The notes: generated by a model not told the origin, from the sequence alone. A stretch of DNA of 64,000 nt from Effrenium voratum (GCA_963377175.1 CAUJNA010001247.1:203106-267105); one strand, 5' to 3'. Numbered from the stretch's first letter, positions 52,921 to 63,220 are shown. Made by a program: numbers and translations.

Positions 52921-53017
52921 CCCGTGGCTCAAATAGATGTACCAAATGGCACCTTGGTAAATGGGACCAAAGACTAAAACCTGCGTAACCCTAGCTCTTT
53001 AATTTTGAGCCACACCC
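52921..53017 (-). mobile_element. MITE family C, copy C12 (complete)
   Basis: 97 bp, CCCGTGGCTCAAATAGATG to TTTTGAGCCACACCC, with a perfect AAATG duplication (52916-52920, 53018-53022). Confidence 0.9.
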
Positions 53018-53070
53018 AAATGGGTGACACCCGTTCTCCACTCTTTGCCAAATTCGATTGGTAATTCAAA

Positions 53071-53532
53071 GTCCCAGAAGCAGCTTGTGAAGCCGAACTC
53101 ATGGGCCAGGCGCCTGCCTCTATGCGGGCCACGTTGGCTTTGTGGCGGGCCTCAAGCAGCAGGCGACTGTTTCAAGTGGGTGTGTCCTTTATGGAGGGTA
53201 CCCCATGTGGCTGTGGAATCAAAAATGGGTACCCCAAAATGGGTTGCCCTGAGACTCGTGTTGACCATTTTTAAAGTGGTTTTGAGACGAACCCAGGTCT
53301 TGCGGAGCCCGGTCACAAAGATGGGTGTGGCTCAAATTGATGAACTAGGGTTTTAGTCTTCGGTTTCATTTGCCAAGGTACCATTTTGGTACATGTTTTT
53401 GAGAGTTTTTGAGCCACAGCCAATTCGTTTCTTGCCGTCTTCCGTCAGCACGTGCTGATGGCGGCCTTTACCAAGTACAACGTCAGCGCCACTGGCTTGC
53501 TGGACCAGGCGGGGGCCCGCCTCTCGCGTTGG
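53071..53532 (+). CDS. Two phase-linked exons of an unidentified helical protein
   Basis: Exon 53071-53175 (VPEAACEAELMGQAPASMRA, TLALWRASSSRRLFQ) ends at a GTGGGT donor in phase 0, and exon 53449-53532 (HVLMAAFTKYNVSATGLLDQ, AGARLSRW) starts after CTTCCGTCAG in phase 0 and ends at a GTCCGA donor. The 273-base intron contains two family C copies. The same strand and exon style suggest membership in the coiled-coil gene at 48.9-51.0 kb, but this is not shown. Confidence 0.5.
53210..53260 (-). mobile_element. MITE family C, fragment C13
   Basis: GGCTGTGGAATCAAAAATGG, GTACCCCAAAATGGGTTGCC match family C; the other half is missing. Confidence 0.5.
53333..53421 (+). mobile_element. MITE family C, copy C14
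   Basis: GGGTGTGGCTCAAATTGATG to TTTTTGAGCCACAGCC with an eroded interior; it ends 28 bp before the exon at 53449. Confidence 0.75.
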
Positions 53533-53567
53533 GTCCGACGGGCAGAACGAAGGGTTCCTTTTGCATG

Positions 53568-53667
53568 CGGCCGTGGGTCAAAAATAGGTGCCTCAAATGG
53601 AACCCTGGTAAGAGGAAACATGGACTAAAATCTGCGTTCCCCTGGTGGTTTAATTTTGACTCATACC
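53568..53667 (-). mobile_element. MITE family C, copy C15 (complete)
   Basis: CGGCCGTGGGTCAAAAATAG to TTTTGACTCATACC, flanked by CATG on both sides (53564-53567, 53668-53671). Confidence 0.85.
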
Positions 53668-53671
53668 CATG

Positions 53672-54650
53672 TGGAGGAAAGGACCGTGTCGCCATTGAGG
53701 ATGTGGATGGGGAATCCCGTCTCTTCCAATCATTTTCTCCACGTTCTTCCAGCCCAAAGTGGCTGGGAAGCTGGCAAAGTTCCAAGATGAAGGCAAACAT
53801 GTTCATCATCATTGGCCTCTCAACCACAGGGAAAAAGAAAATGGTCACGCCCAGTCTAAATGTCCAAATAGAAGAAAGTATAGGTTTCTTTCAACTCCTT
53901 CGACTTCAGTCTCTCAACTCGGAATCATCTCCCAGCCTCGCTCGCGCAAGCCTTTGAACGCTGGCAGATCCAATTAGGGAACTCACTCAAGAGCTAATTG
54001 GCTAACAAGCTAGACAACTAAGCAGCAAAAACGTGAGCATAAACCAATTGCGCAGCCATGCAACCGAACTAACTAGTTAGCGCTTGCACTTGAGCAGCGC
54101 CCTATAGAATCCCCGCGAAAGCCAAACGCAGGCCGCGCAAGCTTGCGATAGCTACTGGCGAAAGTAACTAAAGAAGGTCCGCGAAAGACCCGCGAAGGCC
54201 TGTGTGCCGATGATGAGCGGGAGTTGTGTTACATAGTCTTAAATTTGGGGTGCACTGCCATTTGTGTAGCTCACTTTGCAGAAAGGCCCGCCAAAGGGAA
54301 GCTGCAGTTTCTGAGCTGATGCAGCCCAAAGGGTGTGACAGCGCGAGAGCGCCGCGAAAGCAATCCTAAAAAAACAAAGCCCGCGAAAGCAAAACATGGG
54401 GTTGCGAAAACATCGCGAAAGGGTCCGCGAAAGCAAGTTCATTTTACCGCTTTGTACGCAAGAGAATTCGGCACGGCTCACTTGAACTGGCCGGCGAAGT
54501 AGCCATCAAGCTAACTGAGCTGAGCGAGCTGTCTAGCTAGACTATCCAACTAGCTCACAAAATAGCAACTAAACGAGCTAACTAGCTGACTGCTTGCTGA
54601 GTGGCTCTCCTAATTATCCGCAACGTGCAAACAAGCATACCCTAGTTTAG
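53672..54650. other. No firm gene
   Basis: A frame at about 53680-53960 begins DRVAIEDVDGESRLFQSF and may be an exon continuation, but no junction was fixed. From 53970 to 54600 the motifs CGCGAAAG and AACTAGCT recur in a degenerate way. Confidence 0.35.
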
Positions 54651-54654
54651 CTTC

Positions 54655-55602
54655 ACACACATTCACACACACACACAAGAACACACGCACAAGAACACAC
54701 ACACACACACAAGAACACACACACACACACACGAACACACAAAAAACACACACACACACACAAGAACACACACACACACACACAAGAACACACAAGAACA
54801 CACAAGAACACACACGAACACACACGAACACACACGAACACACAAGAACACACAAGAACACACAAGAACACACAAGAACATACAAGAACACACAAAAACA
54901 CACACGAACACACACACACACACACACGAACACACACACACACGAACACACACACGAACACGCACGAACACACAGGAACACACACACGAACACACACGAA
55001 CACACACGAACACACACGAACACGCACGAACACGCAAGAACACGCAAGAACACGCAAGAACACGCAAGAACACGCAAGAACACACAAGAACACAAAAGAA
55101 CACACAAGAACACCGAAGAACACCCAAGAACACACAAGAACACACAAGAACACACAAGAACGCACAAGAACGCACAAGAACGCACAAGAACACACACACA
55201 CAAGAACACACACACACAAGAACACACACACACACAAGAACACACACACACACAAGAACAAACACACACACAAGAACACACACACACAAGAACACACACA
55301 AGAACACACACACAAGAACACACACGAACACACAAGAACACACAAGAACACACAAGAACACACAAGAACACACAAGAACACACAAGAACACCCAAGAACA
55401 CACAAGAACACAAGAACACACAAGAACACAAAAGAACACACAAGAACACACAAGAACACACAAGAACACACAAGAACACAAGAACACACCAGAACACACA
55501 CGAACACACACGAACACACACGAACACACACGAACACACACGAACACACACGAACACACACGAACACACACGAACACACACGAACACACACACACACACA
55601 CT
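54655..55602. repeat. AC-rich minisatellite, about 0.95 kb
   Basis: Units such as AAGAACACAC, ACACACGAAC and ACACACAC alternate in blocks. The - strand is (GT)-rich and yields Cys/Val frames of up to 366 codons in all three phases, which are repeat artefacts. Confidence 0.95.
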
Positions 55603-55927
55603 TGATGGGAGACAATGAAACCGTGAGGCGCATCCCATTCCTCAAGCGAAAAGGAGTTTCGGCTCGACGTAAGCCCGGCGGCAATTGTTCATCCTGCGGG
55701 CAATCCTGATCAGGAGCGCCATCTGCCAACAGGATTACTACACTCCGGGGCATTCGTCAAGGTGGCGTCCGACTCCAAAAAGGAAGAAAGACACCGAAAA
55801 CGGGGACCCTTAAGAACAGGGGCACCCACACCCACACGCGCGTGCGCGTGTAGAGACTGGAGCAGAACAAGGTGTGCTTGCCCCCTCACTGGCGGCAGTT
55901 CACGGGGAGCAGGTTCCAAACGAAATA

Positions 55928-56033
55928 CTGAGGATGGGCCAACCCACCCTGGAGGGATGATTCTCCTGTAAATGCCAATGAACAATGGTTTCCCATGGTT
56001 TCCCAGTCGGTGCAGGAGTTCGTCCGCCCACAG
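55928..56033 (-). mobile_element. MITE family A, copy A8
   Basis: After a TA (55926-55927) the copy starts CTGAGGATGG, keeps GATGATTCTCCTGTAAATGC and CATGGTTTCCCAGTCGGTGC and ends TTCGTCCGCCCACAG followed by TA (56034-56035). Confidence 0.75.
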
Positions 56034-56035
56034 TA

Positions 56036-57120
56036 TGTTTATGTAAGAGACTTCCGCCCCCCTCTCTGTCGGACTTTACTGGCACCGATAATATCCGTGT
56101 ATGTTATCCTTATGGCGACAGTATGGCGACAGTCAATGATGTAGCACCTGCGATAGGATATGTCTAGCTAAAACAAATCCTTTTATTTCCTTACGGGCTG
56201 CCGCTCAGTGCCACCCCGCTCCGGGCTAAGCATCGCTCAAATTTCATAACAATGGTGCCCCAGAAGATGCCCAGAAACCCATATATTCGCCCAAGCACCA
56301 TTTGTACATGCTCCCCCAGTCCAAAGCCGGCGCTTAATAAAGCAATCAGATCCTGTGCATGATAAAGTATGATAAAGCTGAATGAACCTAGCAAGAAAGG
56401 CAAATGAAACTATCAATGTCTGATTATCTTAGCTCTTACGTTTCCCGGAAGCGGACTCAAGGAAGTAGACTTAACAGTACGTGCCAATCCTCCATCATGT
56501 CCCTTCCCACCCTATCATCCACAGCCAAGGCTGGATCGTTCATCGCCCAATTGATCTCTGGATTCAACGGTTGGTGACAGTGGGAGAACGGTGGCGCACG
56601 TGTTCCAAATAAGCTTGAAGATAAGAGCAAAGGCAAGGGCTACGTTATAGACCATCATATGCCTATCAGCTGATGTTGAGGGAATGATATTGACAGCGTG
56701 TGTGTTTGCTTGTTGTCTTCTGCGTTCCCTTTCTTTCATGGTATGTTTCATCGTTACTTGGAATGTCATTCACCCACCATTAAAAACAAAGGGATTTATA
56801 TAACCTGTTAATGATGGACACGACTCATCTTCATTGCCACGATATGTCGACTACGTAGACAAACCCTCAATCAGGTACCATGTCAATAGGTGGGCCTCTT
56901 GCCCATCCAGCTTGCATCTCATCTTCTTTCTAGTTTCCGAGAGAATAACATATGACTGGTTGCAAGGATCAGCGGACTTCCATGGGATGAGATGGAAACC
57001 AGGAGATGAAAGAAAGGATGATAAGGCCTTCGTTCCCGCCTGTACGACCCATCTACGAATTACATATGCACATTCAAGAACCGCATTCTTAAGAGAACAG
57101 ATCTCTTCCATTCATCTCTG
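56036..57120 (-). other. Compositionally distinct segment with three - strand ORFs
   Basis: The segment is AT-richer than its neighbours and free of the local repeat families. On the - strand, frames 57111-56851 (KNAVLECAYVIRRWVVQAGT and YVILSETRKKMRCKLDGQEA), 56769-56515 (HMMVYNVALAFALIFKLIWN) and 56403-56191 (FIILYHAQDLIALLSAGFGL, GRIYGFLGIFWGTIVMKFER) are all protein-like and two contain membrane segments. They could be exons of one foreign-looking gene or chance frames in AT-richer DNA; no homologue was recognised. Confidence 0.35.
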
Positions 57121-57220
57121 AGAGTGGACAAACCGTCCATTTTCCCGGGTCCATCAAGCTCATTGAGGAGAAGAGTGGCCAAACCGTCCATTTTCCCGGG
57201 TTTGAATCAAGCTCATTGAG
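57121..57220 (+). repeat. Tandem duplication of about 50 bp
   Basis: AACCGTCCATTTTCCCGGGT and ATCAAGCTCATTGAG occur twice (57130-57164 and 57181-57220). The second copy provides the acceptor of the exon at 57212. Confidence 0.8.
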
Positions 57221-57640
57221 CTTGAGGCAGAGCTGATGGACTCCTTGCTGGGACTGGGCCTAAGTCCCAGGAATGACATCGAGCGCGAGGAGGCGCGAGG
57301 AGTCGATGACCCGACGCGACGACGCGACGAGACCCCAAAAACGGACTCGACTGGTCGGCCGTTTTGCGGGTAGGGGCACGGTTTTGGAGGTGGCTGCCAT
57401 ACTTCTCAATCTGGACAAGTTGCAGTTCACCTTAGAGCAGTATTGCAATGAGGCCGGTTCCGAGTGCTTCCGAATGCATGCCAGCAGAGTCCGGCCCTAG
57501 GTTGTTCCAACCATCCGGCAGAAGCTGATTGAGTCGGAGACTCAAGTGTCACATGTGGCGTGGCTCACTCCATTCCTACCGGCTCAGATTGCGGCGGCCA
57601 AACCTCCTGAAGCTTTTTAAGAAGGCCATTCAGAGCGCTC
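57212..57640 (+). CDS. Four closely spaced phase-linked exons, helical protein
   Basis: Exons 57212-57282, 57374-57452, 57501-57547 and 57588-57640 read LIELEAELMDSLLGLGLSPR-NDIE, then GTVLEVAAILLNLDKLQFTL-EQYCNE, then VVPTIRQKLIESETQV, then LRRPNLLKLFKKAIQSA without frame conflict. The donors are GC (57283), GC (57453), GT (57548) and GT (57641). The introns would be only 91, 48 and 40 bases, unusually short; frameshift decay of a single exon is the alternative. A family E element follows at 57652. Downstream frames DTYERGKLSVSEILRALLLN (57802-57861, EF-hand-like spacing) and WKEALKAALKGFAQKLLPQL (57940-57999) probably belong to the same gene. Family unknown. Confidence 0.45.
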
Positions 57641-57651
57641 GTTGGCCATGT

Positions 57652-57787
57652 CCCCCCTACTCAAAATACCCGTTTTTTTCAGGGTATTTTTGGGAAAACC
57701 TGGTTTTCCATGGTAAATACCTCCTTTTTCAGTAGAGGGTCGACATGATACCCTGACAAAATGCCGGGTATTTGGAGGTTGCGGGGG
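57652..57787 (+). mobile_element. MITE-like family E, copy E2 (full length)
   Basis: CCCCCCTACTCAAAATACCC at the left and ATGCCGGGTATTTGGAGGTT plus GCGGGGG at the right form imperfect inverted repeats; E1 shares the left two thirds. Confidence 0.75.
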
Positions 57788-58134
57788 TCTGTTGAGAGCA
57801 CCCGCGAGTTGGATACCTATGAGCGCGGCAAGCTCTCTGTCTCGGAGATTCTCAGAGCGCTTCTCCTGAACGGACTGGAGATCTTTGAGGAGTGGATACC
57901 AATGGGCTAGGGCTCGTTTCCCGTGCGGCTTGACCTTGCGCGCTCCCTGGAAGGAAGCCTTAAAGGCGGCGCTCAAAGGCTTTGCTCAGAAGTTGCTTCC
58001 TCAGCTGAGATGTTTTGTATCATAAGATTGTTTCCTAGATTGGTGTGTCTTAAAAAAAAGGGGGATCCCCCATGCTGTTGGGTTTCGTTTTGGTTTCCTT
58101 TTGGAACCACCCCAAAACTTGCTGCTGCTCAGCA

Positions 58135-58207
58135 AGGGAATGACCCTTTTAAACCATCCCCTATGGTTTCTTTGAAGGGAATCCCTGGGTTCATTCCCGC
58201 ATTCCCT
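58135..58207 (+). mobile_element. MITE family H, copy H3
   Basis: AGGGAATGACCC at the left and TTCATTCCCGCATTCCCT at the right, with TGGTTTCTTTGAAGGGAATC inside, resemble H1 and H2. Confidence 0.5.
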
Positions 58208-58844
58208 ACTGAGCACCAGCAAGAAAAGGATAGCCTCTACGATAAATTCACCCCGAATGCTGGCTTAGGACTGGCCGAAGCGAGAAGCTCTTGTCCGTTG
58301 GCCTTGGATTGACGGGGGTCCCAGCATTTGCGGCGAGAAGTTGTGGAAACGTGCGCCGTTAAACAGGGGTCATTATATTTCCTTCGTTTTGGCCCAAGCT
58401 GGGTGTTTTTTGGTGGGGTGATGTTTAAAGGGGAAATGCAGGGAGCCCTGTTAAACGCGAGCCCTTTGTTGGTCGCTTCGGGGGAGGAAATCTATAGGGA
58501 GCGTCTTCGCTAGCTCCTCCGTGGTTGGTGGCAGATGTGATCGGTATTGAGGATGGACGAGGAGGACTTTGTAGACTTTGTCTGCCTGCAACAGGAGAAT
58601 GTGACCCTTTGCCTTGCAAACCACACATGTGGCAAGCTTGCAGCACCGCACTTTCCAGCTGTTCGAGACACGTGTTGTTGTCTTGAATTGCCCACCAGCC
58701 AAAGCACCCTGGCGTATTGCGGCGATTTGCTTGTGGAGCCCGTGGGTAAGGCTTTTGGATCCCGTCACTACTCTCCCCGACGCGGTTTGCATTTGTTTGC
58801 CCCGTGAGAAGCCGCCGACGAGTCATCATCCCCGAAATGCCATT

Positions 58845-59010
58845 GTGGTCTTCAAATATTCGCGACGCATGTTTTTCCCGGAGCGCAAGGTGTGTCCCCT
58901 CGGCCAGGAGCTGGTGGAGCAGGAGAGAATCTCAAAGTTCCAGGACCTGGTGACCCGGCTCTCGCTGTCAGAAGAGGAGCAGGAGAGAGCAGGCCGAACC
59001 ATTCAACGAC
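58845..59010 (+). CDS. Putative coiled-coil exon
   Basis: The frame KYSRRMFFPERKVCPLGQEL continues into VEQERISKFQDLVTRLSLSE and EEQERAGRT. CGGCCAG|G at 58907 is a good acceptor, which would start the exon at ELVEQE. Highly charged and helical, like the other exons on this strand. Its end is not fixed. Confidence 0.4.
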
Positions 59011-59284
59011 CGCAGACACGCAGATACGCAGATACGTGTGGGTCTCTTTTTCTTCTCTGTCACGCGCGAAAGTGCCTGCGTGGTCTCAGTCTCCGTGGTT
59101 GTGTTTGGTTGTGTGTCCGTGTGTCTGTGTACCTGTGGCTCCGTATGTTTGTGTGTGTTCGTGTCAGCGTGTCAGCTTGTGTCTGTGCTGCGCATCAGTG
59201 CCTTTGAGAGTTTCCCAAGACCCAGTTTATGCAGTGCAAGCTTTTCAGGGGGCCCTTGCATACCCCGGGGGTCTAAAATGGGTT

Positions 59285-59435
59285 CCACTACCCCCAAACC
59301 ATTACCTGCAGGGAGATGAATGGGAGATACAACCACTATATAGCTACTATATATAGCCACTACCCACTATATATACATATATAGCCGGGCATATTAACCC
59401 CATTTTTTCTAAGGGTAGTGGTTTGGGGGTAGTGG
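59285..59435. mobile_element. MITE family I, copy I1
   Basis: CCACTACCCCCAAACCATTA and GTAGTGGTTTGGGGGTAGTG form 20-bp inverted ends; the centre is TATA-rich (CACTATATATACATATATAG). Confidence 0.8.
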
Positions 59436-59636
59436 CAACTATCATCGAGGGTTCCTCTGTTCACAAGCAGCGCGGTTTTTTCGTACGCCTTGGGCGGTCA
59501 GTGATCGCGCAGGAGGTGTGGAAGCACGACTTGGTGAGCTGGCACATGCGGTTCCATGAGTGACCTGTGCTTTGCTGACCTGTGAGTGGGGTCGGCAACA
59601 GCTTGACAAGGGAGAAAGGCGGAACTCAGTAAATTT

Positions 59637-59735
59637 GGGCGTTTCTCAAAATTAGGGACCCTTGAGGTGGTAGGCGACTTTTTGGCTTTCCCTTTGAAAC
59701 CATTCAAAAAGGGACCCCCATTTTGAGAAAGGCCC
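59637..59735. mobile_element. MITE family J, single copy
   Basis: GGGCGTTTCTCAAAATTAGG and CCCCATTTTGAGAAAGGCCC are inverted ends of about 20 bp with two mismatches. Confidence 0.65.
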
Positions 59736-59892
59736 GTTTAGCGGGAAGCGCCTTTGCCTTGTTCAGAAGCGTGGGGTTAAAACCACTGCTTGAGTGTTGG
59801 CTGCGTGCACACGCAATCCAAGCGCATGACAACGCAACCATCCTCGGGAAAATCGAACAATTGCCAGGTAGGCCACCTAGTCCCAACAAGGC

Positions 59893-60408
59893 ATGCGCCA
59901 CAAGGATGGAAACGACTTTACTGGTTGCATGCCGTCTAGTTTTGTGTTGTCGCGTAAGTCTCAAGATATTTGGGTGCCAACATTCTGCCGGCCGTTCACA
60001 GTAATCAAGATTGACAATCAACATGTTCGCTCAAAGATAGACACTTTTTCGGGATCAGTTCTCCCATTTCTGAGTGAAGCCATCGTTTGCAAGTGGTTTC
60101 CCCGCATGTCGCTTCCAGTTGCAATTGGTCGCATTGGTCGCACATCTCTCGAGAGGTACAATCCGAGCCGGGGGTACTGGGGCCACGTCTCCGGCTTTGT
60201 CCATGAGCAGCAGGCGGGTCTCGGAAGGTGGCCGAGAGCTGAATCCGAGCCGTTGAAGCCTTGGGGTCCGCGGGTTGGCTCGTTGTTCCTTGGTGGACTA
60301 CTTTGCGAAGGTAGCACATGGGACAAGGAACAACATATGGCTGTGGCTCAGACAAATGTACCAACATGGCACCTTGGCAAATGGAGCCAAATACCAAAAC
60401 CTGCGTAA
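59893..60408 (+). CDS. Hypothetical ORF ending inside a MITE
   Basis: A 171-codon frame contains FCRPFTVIKIDNQHVRSKID, TFSGSVLPFLSEAIVCKWF and RYNPSRGYWGHVSGFVHEQQ, fairly protein-like throughout. The last 23 codons lie in family C element C16, so the natural end was probably lost or an intron begins earlier. No motif was recognised. ATG 59893 is simply the first in frame. Confidence 0.3.
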   Translation: MRHKDGNDFTGCMPSSFVLSRKSQDIWVPTFCRPFTVIKIDNQHVRSKIDTFSGSVLPFLSEAIVCKWFPRMSLPVAIGRIGRTSLERYNPSRGYWGHVSGFVHEQQAGLGRWPRAESEPLKPWGPRVGSLFLGGLLCEGSTWDKEQHMAVAQTNVPTWHLGKWSQIPKPA

Positions 60409-60436
60409 CCCTAGGTCTTTAATTTTGAGCCACACC
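60339..60436 (-). mobile_element. MITE family C, copy C16 (complete)
   Basis: 98 bp, GGCTGTGGCTCAGACAAATG to TTTTGAGCCACACC, with a perfect CATAT duplication (60334-60338, 60437-60441). Confidence 0.9.
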
Positions 60437-60449
60437 CATATTAAGACGT

Positions 60450-61302
60450 GAGTTGCCCAAGTGCCCGCTTTCAGCAAGTACCTGTATGAGTCAGCAACTG
60501 CCCATGTGCACAAATGCAATTGAGCGCAGATATGATTCAGACAATGTTCATGATGGATGCAGCAGCATCAATTCAGCAACTGCCCACAGGGCTGCACTGT
60601 GCACTGAAGCTTTCCTAGCCAAATAAGAACACCCGCCAAAAAGCGCCAAAAAGTAAGTATGCTACAGTGATGCACTTTGAACCAGATCATCTTGAACATC
60701 CGTCAACGGCAAAGCACTCCTGGCCAAAAGGTTAGCGGCATTACGAGCACGTGCAAAGGACATTTTACAATGTAGAGCGCCCCTAGCAAAATGGTAAGAT
60801 AAAGGAGGTACCCTCAAACCTCAAAAAAAGACACAACCTCAAGAAAAAAAGACAGACCCGCTCATTTGAGGTTTTCAAGCGCACTTCTTTGTTCCGAATC
60901 CCTGGACTCAGTCGCAGATTACTTCATTTGTGCCTTTGCAGCCGCATCCGCCTGGCTCCTTTCCGAAGCCATGGTTGACATTGGGCAATGAACATGCCAG
61001 CTTGGAGGTGCTTTTGCTTCTTCGTGACAGTGGCCTCCTGCCCAAGAGCCGGACCCTTGCAGCCGTGCATTCCTGATCGCAATGAATCGAGCGCCCGCAA
61101 GGTCAACCAAAAATATTTCAGATGAAGGCCATGCTGCAGAGCATGCTGCGCAGTCGTCCTAGCGCTCATCCATTTGTACGATAGAGCAGTCTGATTGAGG
61201 GGAGTTGCTGGCCTGAGGCGGAGATGGAACACTCAGCTTTCATGACTTCTTGAAAATGGTGCTTGTGGCTCAAGCTGTGAATGCAGACAGCAGAACAAGC
61301 AG
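60450..61302. other. No supported gene
   Basis: A short inverted repeat (CTCAAACCTC with TTTGAGGTTTT) lies at about 60812-60875. The - strand frames at 60919-61232 lack motifs. Confidence 0.4.
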
Positions 61303-61584
61303 TCGCGATGCATGGCAGAAGCAGACCAAAAGCTGAGGAGTCATCTCAAGGAGCTTGAGAAGGACAAGTTGGGCAAGGTGCGCGTTGGGGGTTGATCTGT
61401 TTATGTTTAATTGGAGACTCTCGGGGATTGAGGCACAATTCCAAAGGCAGCTAGCTGCCTGACAAGCCTTGCATTTGGGCCAAGATTGTCGACGACACTG
61501 ACCAGAACTGCTGCGTTCCGGCTAAAGAGGCCAGCTCCTCAGATTGTCAGAATGCTCAAAGGCGGCTGGGCTGTGTGCTTCAAG
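61303..61584 (+). CDS. Two phase-linked exons, coiled-coil type
   Basis: Exon 61303-61377 (MAEADQKLRSHLKELEKDKL ending GK) follows AACAAGCAG and ends at a GTGCGC donor in phase 0. Exon 61530-61584 (ASSSDCQNAQRRLGCVLQ) follows CTAAAGAG and ends at a GTTAGC donor in phase 1. The first part is a clear coiled coil. Likely the same gene as the exons at 62.3-62.9 kb, separated by an intron filled with microsatellites. Confidence 0.45.
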
Positions 61585-61696
61585 GTTAGCACCTTCTTCA
61601 GAGCTTGTGGCTTCCTGTCCAAGGTGGGGGTGTACTGTTTGCAATATTAAATATGTTCATTATTCACGCGCTGTCGTTCTTCGCGTTTTTGTTGCA

Positions 61697-62052
61697 GTTG
61701 TTTGTTTGTTTGTTTGCTTGCTTGCTTGCTTGTTTGTTTGTTTGTTTGTTTGTTTGTTTGGTTGTTTGTTTGTTTGTTTGTTGGTTCGTTCGTTCGTTCG
61801 TTTGTTCGTTCGTTTCTTTGTTTCTTTGTTTGTTTCTTTGTTTCGTTGTTTCGTTGTTTCTTTGTTGTTTGTTTCTTTCTTTGTTTCTTTCTTTGTGTCT
61901 TTCTTTGTTTCTTGGTTAGTTGGTTGGTTGGTTGGTTGGTTGGTTGGTTGGTTGGTTGGTTGGTTGGTTGGTTGGTTGGTTGGTTGGTTGGTTGGTTGGT
62001 TGGTTGGTTGGTTGGTGGGGGTGTTGTCGTCGTCGGTGTCGTTGTTGTTGCC

Positions 62053-62093
<41 letters not shown>

Positions 62094-62300
62094 GGTGGTG
62101 GTGGTGGTGGTGGTGGTGGTGGTGGTGGTGGTGGTGGTGGTGGTGGCGGCGGCGGCGGTGGCGGTTGTGGTTGTGCTAGTGCCAGTGCTGGTGCTGGTGC
62201 TGGTGGTTGTTGTTGATCATGATGATGATCATGTTCATGTTGATGTTGATGTTGATGTTGATGCTGTGATGGTTGTGGTTGTTGTGGTTGTTGTACTTGT
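61697..62300 (+). repeat. Mosaic microsatellite: TTTG, TTCG, TTGG, GCT and GGT arrays
   Basis: Successive blocks of TTTG/CTTG (61697-61790), TTCG and TTTC, then about 24 TTGG units (61916-62014), GCT (62054-62090) and GGT/GGC (62091-62170), ending in GATGTT repeats. Open frames of up to 257 codons here are artefacts. Confidence 0.95.
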
Positions 62301-62339
62301 TGCTATGATATGCTGTTGTTGCTTTCATGGCAAGCACAT

Positions 62340-62600
62340 GAAGCAAGTCTCGAGGCGCAGTCTGAACGGATGGAGGTGGGTTTTCACGGCTCAAGGACGT
62401 GCGATCGCCTGCCGACTTGCGCTGAGGTTCAGGATTTGCTGGACCAGGGCAACGCGCTTAATCCTGCAACCGTGATGGTCCGGGACATGCGAAGCCTGGC
62501 AATGTTTGAGACTTCCAAGGAGATGGTCGTGGCAGCAAGTTCTTGGGTCGTGGAGCAATCATTGAGCTGTGCGCCTGGCTTACAGACTTTGCTGATGCCT
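62340..62600 (+). CDS. Two phase-linked exons of an unidentified protein
   Basis: The first exon ends at 62375 (ASLEAQSERME, GTGGGT donor, phase 0). The second starts at 62427 after GCGCTGAG and reads VQDLLDQGNALNPATVMVRD, MRSLAMFETSKEMVVAASSW and VVEQS to about 62600. The whole segment is also open without splicing, so the intron is a proposal. Helical, soluble product; family unknown. A further exon, 62873-62915 (VTALERERQYVLNA, GTGGAT donor), fits the same style. Confidence 0.45.
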
Positions 62601-62715
62601 AGAGTTCAAGCAAAGGCATGTTGTCGTTGCCAATGCAGTTAACTGCCAGTCAACCAAGGTATCAGACTTCATACCCTTCTCAAGGCCATCCGCAGCCTCA
62701 AATCTAAGATGGTCT

Positions 62716-62825
62716 CCACTATCTCCAAACCACTACATGCAGGGGTTTAATGGAATGTACACCCACAATATGGCTATATAAGGGGCATGTACCCCGATTT
62801 ACCCTGGTGGTGGTTTGGGTAGTGG
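62716..62825. mobile_element. MITE family I, copy I2
   Basis: CCACTATCTCCAAACCACTA at the left and GGTGGTTTGGGTAGTGG at the right are the family I inverted ends; the centre again holds TATATAAGGGG. Confidence 0.7.
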
Positions 62826-62985
62826 AAAGCCGTCATGGATCAACAAGTCGCAATGTGAAGTCTCGCTGCCAGGTGACCGCACTAGAGCGTGAGCGTCAGT
62901 ATGTGCTGAACGCGGGTGGATGGCCCGGCGCTTCAGAGTCGAGATCCGGGCGACGTTTTTTTTTCTTTTAGTTGGCGAAAAAATA

Positions 62986-63117
62986 CTGTGGATGGTTGCG
63001 AAATCCAGAAATCGCACCACCGTTCAGAAACCATGGCTTTGATGATTTCCTGGTAAACACCAACCAAGACTGCTTTCCCACGCTTTCAGAGTGGGGCAGG
63101 ATTTCGTCCCTGCACAG
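62986..63117 (+). mobile_element. MITE family A, copy A7
   Basis: 132 bp from CTGTGGATGGTTGCGAAATC to TTTCGTCCCTGCACAG, flanked by TA on both sides (62984-62985, 63118-63119). Confidence 0.85.
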
Positions 63118-63220
63118 TAGGTTGCCCAGACGAGATGGTTGGTGGATCTCATGAGCTCTGCTGCAGATTGATCCTTGCAAGACGTTGCGGACGCGTCCTG
63201 AAAAGGTCCCCAAATCTGAG

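Noticed and set aside
54610..55753. Three overlapping - strand ORFs of 312-366 codons rich in Cys and Val
   Set aside because: They run entirely through the AC-rich array and exist in all three frames, so they follow from the repeat and not from coding.
61544..62475. ORFs of 98-257 codons with Leu/Val, Cys and Gly runs
   Set aside because: They are translations of the TTTG, TTGG, GCT and GGT microsatellites.
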